NCBI GenBank assembly: GCA_030616165.1
Contig: JAUWXV010000022.1
Coordinates: 1-28,084, forward strand
DNA length: 28,084 nt
Source of the DNA: a bacterium
GTDB taxonomy: Bacteria; SM23-31; JAUVVT01
Direction: 5' to 3'
Shown one piece after another: positions 7,690 to 15,460 of the stretch (position 1 is the first letter of the stretch; each line of letters begins with the position of its first letter). The position numbers were made by a program, and so were the translations under genes. The notes beneath the pieces are model-generated. The model was not told the DNA's origin. It saw only the letters and a list, made by a program, of their open reading frames with translations, and did not search any database.

Positions 7690-7740
7690 CTGTCATCCTG
7701 AATCCTGTGCTGAACTTGATTCAGTATTATTTCAGCATCT
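7690..7740 (+). repeat. TCATCCTGAA dispersed repeat, copy 1
   Basis: CTGTCATCCTGAATCCTG, then CTGAACTTGATTCAG (imperfect palindrome CTGAA/TTCAG) and a TTTCAGCATCT tail. A second copy of the CTGTCATCCTGAA head is at 26885. Sequences of this kind are common between genes in many bacterial genomes (general knowledge). Confidence 0.5.
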
Positions 7741-7773
7741 AAGCAAACAATAAACAATAAATTCCGTCTCATT

Positions 7774-7798
7774 GTAGGGGCGGTTCGTGAACCGCCCT
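7774..7798 (+). repeat. GTAGGGGC palindrome
   Basis: GTAGGGGCGGTTC, GT, GAACCGCCCT: nine-base complementary arms GGGCGGTTC/GAACCGCCC. Same family as the copies at 4464 and 13748. Confidence 0.75.
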
Positions 7799-8022
7799 TA
7801 CCAGTTCTTTTGTGAATTAAGAAATCCAATATATTTATAAATAATATTATATTTAAAAATATATAAATTAATATTAAAAATGTCAAGAAGATGAGCCGAT
7901 AAAAAAGTATTTGACTTTTCTTATATATTAAAATAAATTAAATAAAAATAAAATACTTATCAATAGATAATGAAAAATTAAACAATTTTTTATATTTCAA
8001 TAAGAAGTTTTTAAAACATATA

Positions 8023-8280
8023 ATGAATGAAAAGGCTTTTGTAAAACTTAAAAGATTTAAAAAGTATAATTTCATCAAAGTCGAATATTATTGTAAAGAC
8101 TGCGGACACATTGTTTACAGAACTCTGGGGAAAGATGAAATAAACCATCTTATAAAAAATAAAGAAGATTTTGAGCCAATACTTTGTCCGGTTTGTGAGG
8201 AAGAAAAGATGATAATAAATGGAATCATTAGTGAAAAGGAATTTTATAAAAATTATCCGGATTTTATGAGTGGTGGTTAA
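8023..8280 (+). CDS. Small zinc-ribbon protein of unknown function
   Basis: This 85-residue protein has two CxxC pairs (CKDCG at about 24-28 and CPVCEEE at about 65-71) separated by about 40 residues, a classic zinc-ribbon spacing. The rest is charged, with no signal or membrane segment, so it is likely cytoplasmic. I do not recognise a family; small ribbons of this type bind nucleic acid or protein partners. No good ribosome binding site precedes the ATG at 8023, which lowers confidence in the start, but the composition and the cysteine pairs argue that the frame is real. It lies 64 bases ahead of the S8 peptidase gene with two palindromes in between, so they may not share a transcript. Confidence 0.65.
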   Translation: MNEKAFVKLKRFKKYNFIKVEYYCKDCGHIVYRTLGKDEINHLIKNKEDFEPILCPVCEEEKMIINGIISEKEFYKNYPDFMSGG

Positions 8281-8293
8281 TTTTAATTGAAAT

Positions 8294-8335
8294 ATATTTA
8301 GCGCTAAATATTTTAAGTTCTTAACCACAGGTTAA
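8294..8335 (+). promoter_or_regulatory. Two adjacent palindromes ahead of the S8 peptidase gene
   Basis: ATATTTAGCGCTAAATAT (8294-8311) is a perfect 18-base palindrome and TTAACC-ACA-GGTTAA (8321-8335) a perfect 6+6 dyad. They fill most of the gap between the zinc-ribbon gene and the ATG at 8345. They could be an operator pair, or the first could be a weak terminator (it is followed by TTTT). Confidence 0.4.
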
Positions 8336-8344
8336 AAATTTGTG

Positions 8345-10525
8345 ATGAAAAAATTATTAATTATTGTTTGTTTATTGTTTTTACAGAATCTTATTTTTGC
8401 TCAGATAATATATAGTATTGATGACAACAATTATAAAATTCCAAAATTAGAATATATCCTGACAAGGTTGTATAAAGATTTTCAATCAGTAAAGAAGGTA
8501 AGTAAAGGTTTTGTTGATGAAAAAAAATTAATAGTGGTAAACGAAAAGGTAAAAATAGAAGCGTTACTCAAAGATAAATATGATATTTCTAAACTTGATT
8601 TAGAATCCCTTGGAGTTGAAGAAGATGATTACTTTGGTGTATATGAAAATATCGTTCAAATGTTAATTCCCGTAGAAAATTTAAAAACATTGTCTGAAAA
8701 TCCTTTTGTAGCATATGTAAGAACTCCTGTAAATGGTATAGCAGATGTAGTCAGTGAAGGTGTTTCAAAGATAAATGCTGATGAATTTCACAATGCGGGC
8801 TATACTGGCAAGGGAGCAAAGATTGCAATAATCGACCTTGGATTTTATGATTATGAAAGTTTGCTTGAGACAGAACTCCCGAATAATGCAATTATAAAAT
8901 CGTTTTTCAACAGTGTTTCTGGAAATGGTAATATCAACGGTGATAATCAGAGTCACGGCACTGCGGTGGCTGAAATTGTGTATGATGTTGCATTTGATGC
9001 ACAATTATATTTTATAAATATGAATACAATAACTGAACTTGATAAGGCAGTTGATTACTGTATTGAACAGGAAGTGCATATTATAAATCATTCTGTTGCA
9101 TGGCTGCAAAATTCATTTCATGACGGAACTGGACTTGTTTGTTCGATAGCAGAGAAAGCATTCAATAATAATATTCTATGGATAAACAGCGCAGGAAATT
9201 ATAGAAAAAAACACTATTATGGAAAATTTTACGACCCGGATTTTGATAACTGGCACGATTTTTCTGAAAATAGTGAGTTTCTTGAAATCAAGAATGTTCA
9301 ATCTGAGGATACTATTGAGGTAATACTAACATGGAACGAGTGGGATAAGTCTTCAAATGATTATGACATCTTTTTGTATTACGATGATTCGGGAGATAAA
9401 ATTGAAAAAGAGAGAAGCAAAGAACGCCAGACTGGTACCCAACCACCGACTGAATCCATTTCTTATGGTGCATCTGTTGCAGGAATATATTACATTGCTA
9501 TAAAAAATATAGATGCCGATGGAAATGCAATTTTCAATATAATCAGCCCTTCTCACGAATTAGAATTTATTAGTCAGGAAAACAGTTATTCTTATAGTAT
9601 TGTGGACCCGGCAGCAGGATTTAATGTATTGGCAGTAGGCTCAACATTTAATACACAAGATTTTATTGCGCCATTCAGTTCTGAAGGACCAACAAGCGAC
9701 GAGAGAATAAAGCCGGATATATGTGCGCCGAGTGTTGTTTCTAATGCAACATACGGTACATTCGGCGGGACTTCTGCATCTGCCCCCCATGTTGCAGGGG
9801 CTGCCGCATTGTTATTTGAAGAAAATCCGAGCCTGACAAATTTAGACTTGAAAACCACACTCGAATTTTTAACAGTAGACCTTGGAGAACTGGGAAAAGA
9901 TAACGTTTACGGAAGCGGATTGTTGAGTTTATCTTTGTCAACTCCTGTTCCAGTTAAAATAACTTATTTTAATGTTTATGCTTATAATGAAAGTAAAATC
10001 ATACTTAAATGGGAAACCTTATCCGAAACTAACAATTTCGGATTTGAAATTGAAAAGAGCAAAGATAAATTAAACTGGCGAAAAGTCGGATTTATAAAAG
10101 GAAATGGAGTTAATTGTTCAGAGAATTTATATATATTCTATGATAATGAGAATTCAGCAGGAAAATATTATTATCGCTTAAAACAAATTGATTTCGATGG
10201 CAGTTATCAGTATTCGCAGATTATAGAGTTAAAGATTTTAATTCCAGAAAAATGGGAAATTGAGCAAAATTTTCCAAATCCATTTAATGCCGAAACTATT
10301 ATAAAGTATAAAATACCAAAAAATTTATTTGTATCATTAAAAATTTATGATATATTAGGTAAAGAGGTAAAAACCCTTGTTAATGAATTTAAACAATCCG
10401 GATATTATTATGTGAAGTGGGATGGGAAAAATGATGGTTTTATAAATCTCCCTTCGGGTATTTATTTTTATGAAATAAAAACAAAAGAATTTCATCAAAT
10501 AAAAAAGATGGTTTTACTACGATAA
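8345..10525 (+). CDS. Secreted subtilisin-like (S8) peptidase with T9SS sorting domain
   Basis: The 726-residue protein has a signal peptide (hydrophobic core 3-18, cleavage probably after LIFA, before Q20), a propeptide-like segment to about 140, then an S8 domain with the full triad: D164 (IAIIDLG), H204 (NQSHGT) and S477 (GGTSASAPH), with oxyanion-hole N285 (NSAGN). Between about 300 and 400 the domain is interrupted by a beta-rich insert (DTIEVILTWNE, NDYDIFLYY) resembling a pre-peptidase C-terminal domain. After about 510 comes an Ig-like module (WETLSETNNFGFEIEKS) and a type A sorting signal from about 640 (NFPNPFNAETIIKYKIP ... ends KKMVLLR). The protein is therefore probably exported by Sec, moved across the outer membrane by T9SS and released or anchored. 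The ATG at 8345 is preferred over the GTG one codon upstream. Monocistronic by its surroundings. Confidence 0.92.
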   Translation: MKKLLIIVCLLFLQNLIFAQIIYSIDDNNYKIPKLEYILTRLYKDFQSVKKVSKGFVDEKKLIVVNEKVKIEALLKDKYDISKLDLESLGVEEDDYFGVYENIVQMLIPVENLKTLSENPFVAYVRTPVNGIADVVSEGVSKINADEFHNAGYTGKGAKIAIIDLGFYDYESLLETELPNNAIIKSFFNSVSGNGNINGDNQSHGTAVAEIVYDVAFDAQLYFINMNTITELDKAVDYCIEQEVHIINHSVAWLQNSFHDGTGLVCSIAEKAFNNNILWINSAGNYRKKHYYGKFYDPDFDNWHDFSENSEFLEIKNVQSEDTIEVILTWNEWDKSSNDYDIFLYYDDSGDKIEKERSKERQTGTQPPTESISYGASVAGIYYIAIKNIDADGNAIFNIISPSHELEFISQENSYSYSIVDPAAGFNVLAVGSTFNTQDFIAPFSSEGPTSDERIKPDICAPSVVSNATYGTFGGTSASAPHVAGAAALLFEENPSLTNLDLKTTLEFLTVDLGELGKDNVYGSGLLSLSLSTPVPVKITYFNVYAYNESKIILKWETLSETNNFGFEIEKSKDKLNWRKVGFIKGNGVNCSENLYIFYDNENSAGKYYYRLKQIDFDGSYQYSQIIELKILIPEKWEIEQNFPNPFNAETIIKYKIPKNLFVSLKIYDILGKEVKTLVNEFKQSGYYYVKWDGKNDGFINLPSGIYFYEIKTKEFHQIKKMVLLR

Positions 10526-10999
10526 TAACTGTTCTTCGATAAATTCCAAAAATTTAAGAATAATTCGAAATTTCTTTATTCCTCTTTTAAAGGTATAAAA
10601 TATCGAAGGTTAAGTAGAATGTTTAATGAAAAATAAAAAGGGGAAATTCTTGATATGGGAGTTATCTGGTTTTCAGGTTAAAAGGAACAAAATTAAGTTT
10701 TTAATATTGCATATCTAATTTATTTTTAATACATTTAAAAATACATTTAATGTTCTAAAAGACAATCCTTCGAGTCTGGTTTTTCCCTCTTCCATATTGA
10801 CAGCATTTCGTGATGAATAATCATATTTCTATTGAGCGGCGTAGGGGCGAAGCATTCAACTTAAGAGTTTTTGAAAAATTTACAATATAGACCAAAAAAT
10901 GCTTCGCCCCTACTTAAATCTAATTTGCTAATATATTATTAACAATCCATTAAAATGCGATTTAGATAAAGAAAATCTAAAAAATTGGAGAGAAAATAC
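10526..10999. other. Intergenic region with a large inverted-repeat element
   Basis: This holds the 73-base GTAGGGGC inverted-repeat element at 10841-10913 and the ribosome binding site of the kinase gene. The rest is AT-rich with no gene or clear promoter that I can support. Confidence 0.55.
10841..10913. repeat. 73-base inverted-repeat element of the GTAGGGGC family
   Basis: GTAGGGGCGAAGCATT (10841-10856) is matched exactly by its reverse complement AATGCTTCGCCCCTAC (10898-10913), 16 perfect base pairs with 41 AT-rich bases between. The outer ends carry the same GTAGGGGC head as the short palindromes, so this looks like a longer form in which both ends keep the head, much like a miniature inverted-repeat element. 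It lies 86 bases ahead of the kinase gene. Confidence 0.75.
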
Positions 11000-13711
11000 A
11001 TGATTGGCGAAACTATTTCTCATTACAAAATCATCGAGAAACTCGGTGAAGGCGGTATGGGAGTGGTTTATAAAGCCCATGACACCAAACTCGACCGTTT
11101 TGTAGCATTGAAGTTCCTCCCAAAAGGAATCGAAGCAGACGAGACTGAAAAAGCTCGATTTATGCAGGAAGCAAGAGCTGCATCTGCATTAAACCATCCC
11201 AATGTCTGCATTATCTATGACATAGCGGAAGAAGACGACCAGCAGTTTATCGTGATGGAGTATGTTGACGGTGTAACTCTGAGGCAAAAAATTGTAGGGG
11301 CGATTCGCGAATCATCCCTGCCGCTAAAAGACGTAATTGAATGGGCTATTCAGATAGGAAGTGCCCTGCAGGCTGCCCACAGCAAAGATATTACACATCG
11401 GGATATTAAGTCTGATAACATTATGATCAACATTTCGAATCAGGTCAAGGTAATGGACTTCGGCTTGGCAAAACTCAAAGGTGCGCTCAAACTGACCAAG
11501 ACATCCAGCACGGTGGGGACGCTTGCATACATGTCCCCGGAACAGATTCAGGGGAAAGAGACCGATGCCCGAGTGGATATTTTTTCGTTTGGTGTAGTAT
11601 TCTATGAAATGCTGACCGCTCATCTGCCGTTTAAGGCAGAATATGAATCCGCCCTGATGTATTCGATACTTAATACTGAACCGGAGCCGGTTACGAAATA
11701 CCGACCAGAACTCCCATCGGGATTTTTATTTCTGCTTGACAAGGCACTTGAAAAAGAACCTGATGAACGTTATCAATCGATTAATGAAATGCTTGTCGAT
11801 TTACGCAGGTTAAAGCGAGATACATCAAGGGTCTCCAGAAAAGCCGTCGTGGAAATGCACCCGGCAGAGCCGTCAGAGCAACCAGCCGTTACTGCTGCGT
11901 TGCGCCCTAAAAAATTTGTAGGGGCAATCGGCCGATTGCCCTTATTCATCAGTGCTTCGGCACTTGTTATTCTCTTAGTGGTTGTGGGCTACCTTCTCTG
12001 GCGTGGAGAAGAAGTCCCTACAGTATCAACTTCAGTTCTGCGACTCACTAATGCCACACGTATCGCCACTTCCCTTGCTTTGGAAGGTTCCCCGACGTGG
12101 TCACCAGATGGCGGACGACTTGCATATCAATCAAATCAGAGCGGTAACATGGATATCTGGGTAACACAGTTGGGAGTGGGAAGCCCTGTAAACCTGACTG
12201 CCGACTATACTGGCTCCGATAGGTCTCCCAGATGGTCTCCTGATGGAAGTCAGATTGCCTTCCGATCAGATAGGGATGGTGGTGGGTGCTTCGTAATGCA
12301 AGCGATAGGGGGCACACCTTATAAAGTAAAGGCTGGCTCTGTAAGTTATCCCTGCTGGTCACCGGATGGACAGGAAATCGCCTATAGGGTGAGGGACACG
12401 GATTCCGCTGCCTACTTTGTTGAAATTGTTTCCCTGCAGGGTGGCACCCCACGACGCTTACAGTTGCAGGTTAGAGAGAACGAAGGTCCCATGCATTTGA
12501 GTTGGTCTCCCGACGGGCGTTACTTTGCTTATGTTTCTACCCGTGGTGCTTGGTTGTTTACGCTCACTTCACAGTTATGGCTACTGCGGGTAGCGGATGA
12601 AGAGTGTTTTCCGGTTACCGATGGGGAGATGAAGGACTGGCAAATGACCTGGTCTCGGAATGGGAGCACCCTCTACTTTGTTTCAAATCGTGGAGGGCTT
12701 TTTGACCTCTGGCAGCAGAGTCTAAGTGACGACGGTAAACCGGTTGGTTCTCCACAGCAGGTGACAACCGGGCAAGATATCAAAAATGCAAAGTTATCAC
12801 CCGATGGGACCAAACTGGCGTATGTGAAGGGTCCTTTTGCGGGTTTTGTGGCGAATATGTGGCGTGTGTCTATCCTTGATGACCGTCCTGCCACGTGGGC
12901 AGACGCACAGCAGCTAACTTTCGAGCAGGCGAACGTTCAGGCTGTTGATGTGTCTCCAGATGGGAAGCAGTTAGTCTTCCATTCGAATATCGATGGAATA
13001 ATCCACATCTGGAAGATGCCGGTCGAAGGTGGTGAGATTCAGCGGGTAACAATTAATCCAATGGAAGAACATATACCCAGATGGTCTCCTGACGGTAGAG
13101 AAATCGCCTTTCACTCCCTACCGGGTTTGGGGAACTCGGACATCTGGGTTGTGCCGGTGGGTGGTGGTCAAGCAAGCCGGGTGACACATCATGAGGCAAG
13201 AGACCAGAGGCTTGCGTGGTCGCCTAATGGCAGGGAGATTACGTTTGTTTCTAATCGTAGCGGAAACGACGACATCTGGATAATCCCTGCTCAGGGCGGT
13301 GAAGCCCGGCAGGTGACGGTTCACCCTGCAATGGACACGAGTCCCGATTGGTCGCCGGATGGTAAATGGATTCTCTTTACGTCTAATCGGACGGGATATC
13401 CGCAACTCTGGAGAGTACCGCCAGCCGGTGGGCGTCCCGAGCCCCTGACTGAGGAAATCTTCGGTCAATTTGGTTGGGGTATCTATTCGCTTAATGGAAA
13501 GAATGTCTATTTCAAAGCAGAGCGAGAGGGGGCACGGAACTTCTGGGAGGTTCCCGCTGAGGGCGGTGCCGAGCGTCAACTGACAGATTTTGCAGGGAAG
13601 TATGGCAGACTTTCAAGTGAATGTCATGCAACAGATGGAAAATATATCTATTTCACGTGGAGAGAGGATATATCAGACATCTGGGTAATGGATGTGGTGG
13701 AGAATGAATAA
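11000..13711 (+). CDS. Transmembrane Ser/Thr protein kinase with PD40/TolB-like propeller
   Basis: The 903-residue protein has an N-terminal PknB-type kinase: glycine loop GEGGMG (16-21), VALK lysine K38, HRDIKSDN (133-140, catalytic D135), DFG (153-155) and MSPEQ (178-182), so it should be active. A linker (about 275-305) leads to one membrane helix (about 313-335), then around ten PD40 blades (repeated WSPDGxxIAFxS), probably periplasmic ligand- or peptide-sensing. ATG 11000 is chosen over a TTG at 10985 because GGAG lies nine bases upstream. Two GTAGGGGC palindromes sit in frame within the gene: codons 99-107 (VGAIRESSL, in the loop after LRQKI) and 307-315 (VGAIGRLPL, just before the membrane helix). 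G+C is about 50 percent by hand count in sample lines against about 35 in neighbours, suggesting transfer. No obvious partner is adjacent. Confidence 0.92.
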   Translation: MIGETISHYKIIEKLGEGGMGVVYKAHDTKLDRFVALKFLPKGIEADETEKARFMQEARAASALNHPNVCIIYDIAEEDDQQFIVMEYVDGVTLRQKIVGAIRESSLPLKDVIEWAIQIGSALQAAHSKDITHRDIKSDNIMINISNQVKVMDFGLAKLKGALKLTKTSSTVGTLAYMSPEQIQGKETDARVDIFSFGVVFYEMLTAHLPFKAEYESALMYSILNTEPEPVTKYRPELPSGFLFLLDKALEKEPDERYQSINEMLVDLRRLKRDTSRVSRKAVVEMHPAEPSEQPAVTAALRPKKFVGAIGRLPLFISASALVILLVVVGYLLWRGEEVPTVSTSVLRLTNATRIATSLALEGSPTWSPDGGRLAYQSNQSGNMDIWVTQLGVGSPVNLTADYTGSDRSPRWSPDGSQIAFRSDRDGGGCFVMQAIGGTPYKVKAGSVSYPCWSPDGQEIAYRVRDTDSAAYFVEIVSLQGGTPRRLQLQVRENEGPMHLSWSPDGRYFAYVSTRGAWLFTLTSQLWLLRVADEECFPVTDGEMKDWQMTWSRNGSTLYFVSNRGGLFDLWQQSLSDDGKPVGSPQQVTTGQDIKNAKLSPDGTKLAYVKGPFAGFVANMWRVSILDDRPATWADAQQLTFEQANVQAVDVSPDGKQLVFHSNIDGIIHIWKMPVEGGEIQRVTINPMEEHIPRWSPDGREIAFHSLPGLGNSDIWVVPVGGGQASRVTHHEARDQRLAWSPNGREITFVSNRSGNDDIWIIPAQGGEARQVTVHPAMDTSPDWSPDGKWILFTSNRTGYPQLWRVPPAGGRPEPLTEEIFGQFGWGIYSLNGKNVYFKAEREGARNFWEVPAEGGAERQLTDFAGKYGRLSSECHATDGKYIYFTWREDISDIWVMDVVENE
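11294..11319 (+). repeat. GTAGGGGC palindrome inside the kinase coding sequence, copy A
   Basis: GTAGGGGCGATTCG, CGAATCATCCCT: an imperfect palindrome (arms GGGCGATTCG/CGAATCATCC, with two mismatches) with the same head as the intergenic copies. It is read in frame as V-G-A-I-R-E-S-S-L at codons 99-107 of the kinase, between the hinge region and helix D, a surface loop in this fold. Confidence 0.7.
11918..11942 (+). repeat. GTAGGGGC palindrome inside the kinase coding sequence, copy B
   Basis: GTAGGGGCAATCGG, CCGATTGCCCT: the core GGGCAATCGG/CCGATTGCCC is a perfect 20-base palindrome. It is read in frame as V-G-A-I-G-R-L-P-L at codons 307-315, directly ahead of the membrane helix. The GTA of the head falls in codon phase 0, exactly as in copy A. 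Confidence 0.75.
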
Positions 13712-13747
13712 ATATAATCTGCAAAACAATATCACAATACAATTTAT

Positions 13748-13774
13748 GTAGGGGCGACTCACTGTGGTCGCCCT
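13748..13774 (+). repeat. GTAGGGGC palindrome
   Basis: GTAGGGGCGAC, TCACTGTG, GTCGCCCTT: seven-base arms GGGCGAC/GTCGCCC around an eight-base loop, 36 bases after the kinase stop. It is followed by TTCCTCTATTTCTTTGG, so it could also act as a weak terminator. Confidence 0.7.
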
Positions 13775-13908
13775 TCCTCTATTTCTTTGGTTGATGGACT
13801 TAATATATATCCGGAATTATTACGGGGAAAAGGATATTTTCTGCTTCAGATGTTTTAAAAGAAATAAAAATTAAGAAAAAATATTTAAATATTTTTTAAT
13901 AATTGTGT

Positions 13909-14235
13909 ATGAAAACTCGAAAATATATTTCACAATTTGGAAAGGAATATGAAATTTCATTCAAGGTTAGAAAATATATTCCAGATGTGGAATCTTGTCT
14001 TTGCCGATTCCAGGTTTTTATGTCGGATGATGTATTTGGTTGTGACTTTACTAAAACTAATCAAAAGATTGAAAGGTATAATTTGAGTGAAAATGAAATA
14101 GTCGACCTCTGTTTCGATATGATTCGGGAAATCCTTGATAAACAAATAGAGGAATATTGTTCTATTAATATTGGAAAGAATAATGTTATAGAATATTTAA
14201 TAAGACAAAATGATTTGGGGAGAATTGAAAATTAA
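13909..14235 (+). CDS. Hypothetical protein, 108 residues
   Basis: I do not recognise this protein. It is a charged, soluble-looking sequence of 108 residues with four cysteines (two in ESCLCRF, one each in FGCDF and DLCFDMI/EYCSIN region) and no signal or membrane segment. The frame is open from a TTG at 13903, but the ATG at 13909 is a better start; no clear ribosome binding site is visible. The codon composition is AT-rich like the dGTPase that follows 72 bases later on the same strand, and unlike the G+C-rich kinase before it. It could be the first gene of a dgt-FapA operon. Function unknown. Confidence 0.55.
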   Translation: MKTRKYISQFGKEYEISFKVRKYIPDVESCLCRFQVFMSDDVFGCDFTKTNQKIERYNLSENEIVDLCFDMIREILDKQIEEYCSINIGKNNVIEYLIRQNDLGRIEN

Positions 14236-14307
14236 ATATAATGAATACAGAATAAAAATATTAGAACTAATTCAACTAAAAAGTAGTATAAATATAGAAA
14301 GGTTATA

Positions 14308-15441
14308 ATGGAGCATTCTGGCCTTGCTAATTATGCTTCAAGAAGCGAAAATTCAAAAGGAAGAAGATATGAGGAAAAATTCTATGATGACAGGTCTGAA
14401 TACGAACGTGATAGAGATCGAATTATTCATTCGGTTTCGTTTCGAAGACTTGAATACAAAACACAGATTTTTATAAATCATGAAGGGGATTATTATAGAA
14501 CGCGTCTTACTCACTCTCTTGAGACAGCACAGATAGCAAGAAGTATAGCAAGAAGATTGAATTTGAATGAGGAACTTGTTGAATGTTTAGCACTCTCACA
14601 TGATTTAGGACACACACCTTTCGGACATACTGGCGAGTATGTTCTTAACAAATTGTTGACCGGGTTTGGAGGTTTTGACCATAACATTCAGAGCCTTAGG
14701 GTTGTTGAAGAACTCGAAGATAGATATCCGCTGTTTAAAGGACTTAACCTGACCTGGGAAACACGAGAAGGTATTATTAAACACTCATCCTATCATGTAA
14801 ATTCTAATAATAATTACATTTACGAATATTTTCCCAATATAGTTCCTACAATTGAAGCACAAATTATAGACCCAGCGGATGAAATAGCATATATTAATCA
14901 TGACATAGATGATGGAATTGAAGCAGGTTTGATTTCTATTGATGATTTAATACATATACCTATATGGGGCGATATTTACAAAAAAGCAAAATCGACTTTT
15001 CCTAATGTCCAGAAAAAAAAGATAAAATTCAAATCTATAAGTTCATTAATTGGATTGTTAATAATTGATATTGTTGACAATACTATTAAAAATATTCACA
15101 AATATAATATTGATTCTGTTGAAAAATTAAGGAATATAAATAAGATTATTGTAGAATTCAGTGAACCTATTAAAGAGAAAAAAGAGAAGTTGAAAGATTT
15201 TCTTATGAATAATCTTTATTATCATCCGAAAGTGATGGAAATTGCCAGAAAGTCAGAAAAAATAATAAAATCCCTTTTTGTGTTTTATAATGAAAATTTC
15301 CATCTACTTCCTGAAAGATATAAACTCGGAATTAATGATGAACCAAAAGAAAGAATTATTTGCGACTATATTGCTGGTATGACAGACAGATTTGCTATTC
15401 AGGAATTTGAAAAATTTAATAAACAGTCAATTATTTTATAA
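14308..15441 (+). CDS. dgt: dGTP triphosphohydrolase (HD domain)
   Basis: The 377-residue protein is a clear member of the dNTP triphosphohydrolase family: SVSFRRLEYKTQIF (42-55), TRLTHSLETAQIARS (65-79) with H69, the HD pair HDLGHTPFGH (98-107; H98, D99) and the second metal motif AQIIDPADEIAYINHD (184-199; D191). It would cleave dGTP or other dNTPs to the nucleoside and triphosphate, acting on nucleotide pools. An AAAGG sequence lies nine bases ahead of the ATG at 14308. The length is that of the shorter, type 2 dGTPases rather than the longer E. coli Dgt. The next gene starts 19 bases after its stop, so the two are probably cotranscribed. Confidence 0.92.
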   Translation: MEHSGLANYASRSENSKGRRYEEKFYDDRSEYERDRDRIIHSVSFRRLEYKTQIFINHEGDYYRTRLTHSLETAQIARSIARRLNLNEELVECLALSHDLGHTPFGHTGEYVLNKLLTGFGGFDHNIQSLRVVEELEDRYPLFKGLNLTWETREGIIKHSSYHVNSNNNYIYEYFPNIVPTIEAQIIDPADEIAYINHDIDDGIEAGLISIDDLIHIPIWGDIYKKAKSTFPNVQKKKIKFKSISSLIGLLIIDIVDNTIKNIHKYNIDSVEKLRNINKIIVEFSEPIKEKKEKLKDFLMNNLYYHPKVMEIARKSEKIIKSLFVFYNENFHLLPERYKLGINDEPKERIICDYIAGMTDRFAIQEFEKFNKQSIIL

Positions 15442-15460
15442 ATTAACATTTAGGTAAAAA

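Larger units (their letters stand above)
7610..8022. other. Intergenic region with two dispersed repeats
   Basis: It contains a TGTCATCCTGAATCCTG-type repeat (7690-7740) and a GTAGGGGC palindrome (7774-7798); the rest is very AT-rich. A 66-residue minus-strand frame at 7686-7886 is made of these repeats and is rejected as a gene. Confidence 0.6.

Noticed and set aside
7686-7886. 66-residue minus-strand frame
   Set aside because: Made of two dispersed repeats (TCATCCTGAA and GTAGGGGC); no ribosome binding site.
8011-8328. 105-residue minus-strand frame opposite to the zinc-ribbon gene
   Set aside because: Phe/Ile-rich antisense shadow; the plus strand has paired CxxC motifs.
13118-13579. 153-residue minus-strand frame within the kinase
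   Set aside because: Antisense of PD40 repeats in G+C-richer DNA, where long shadow frames are expected.
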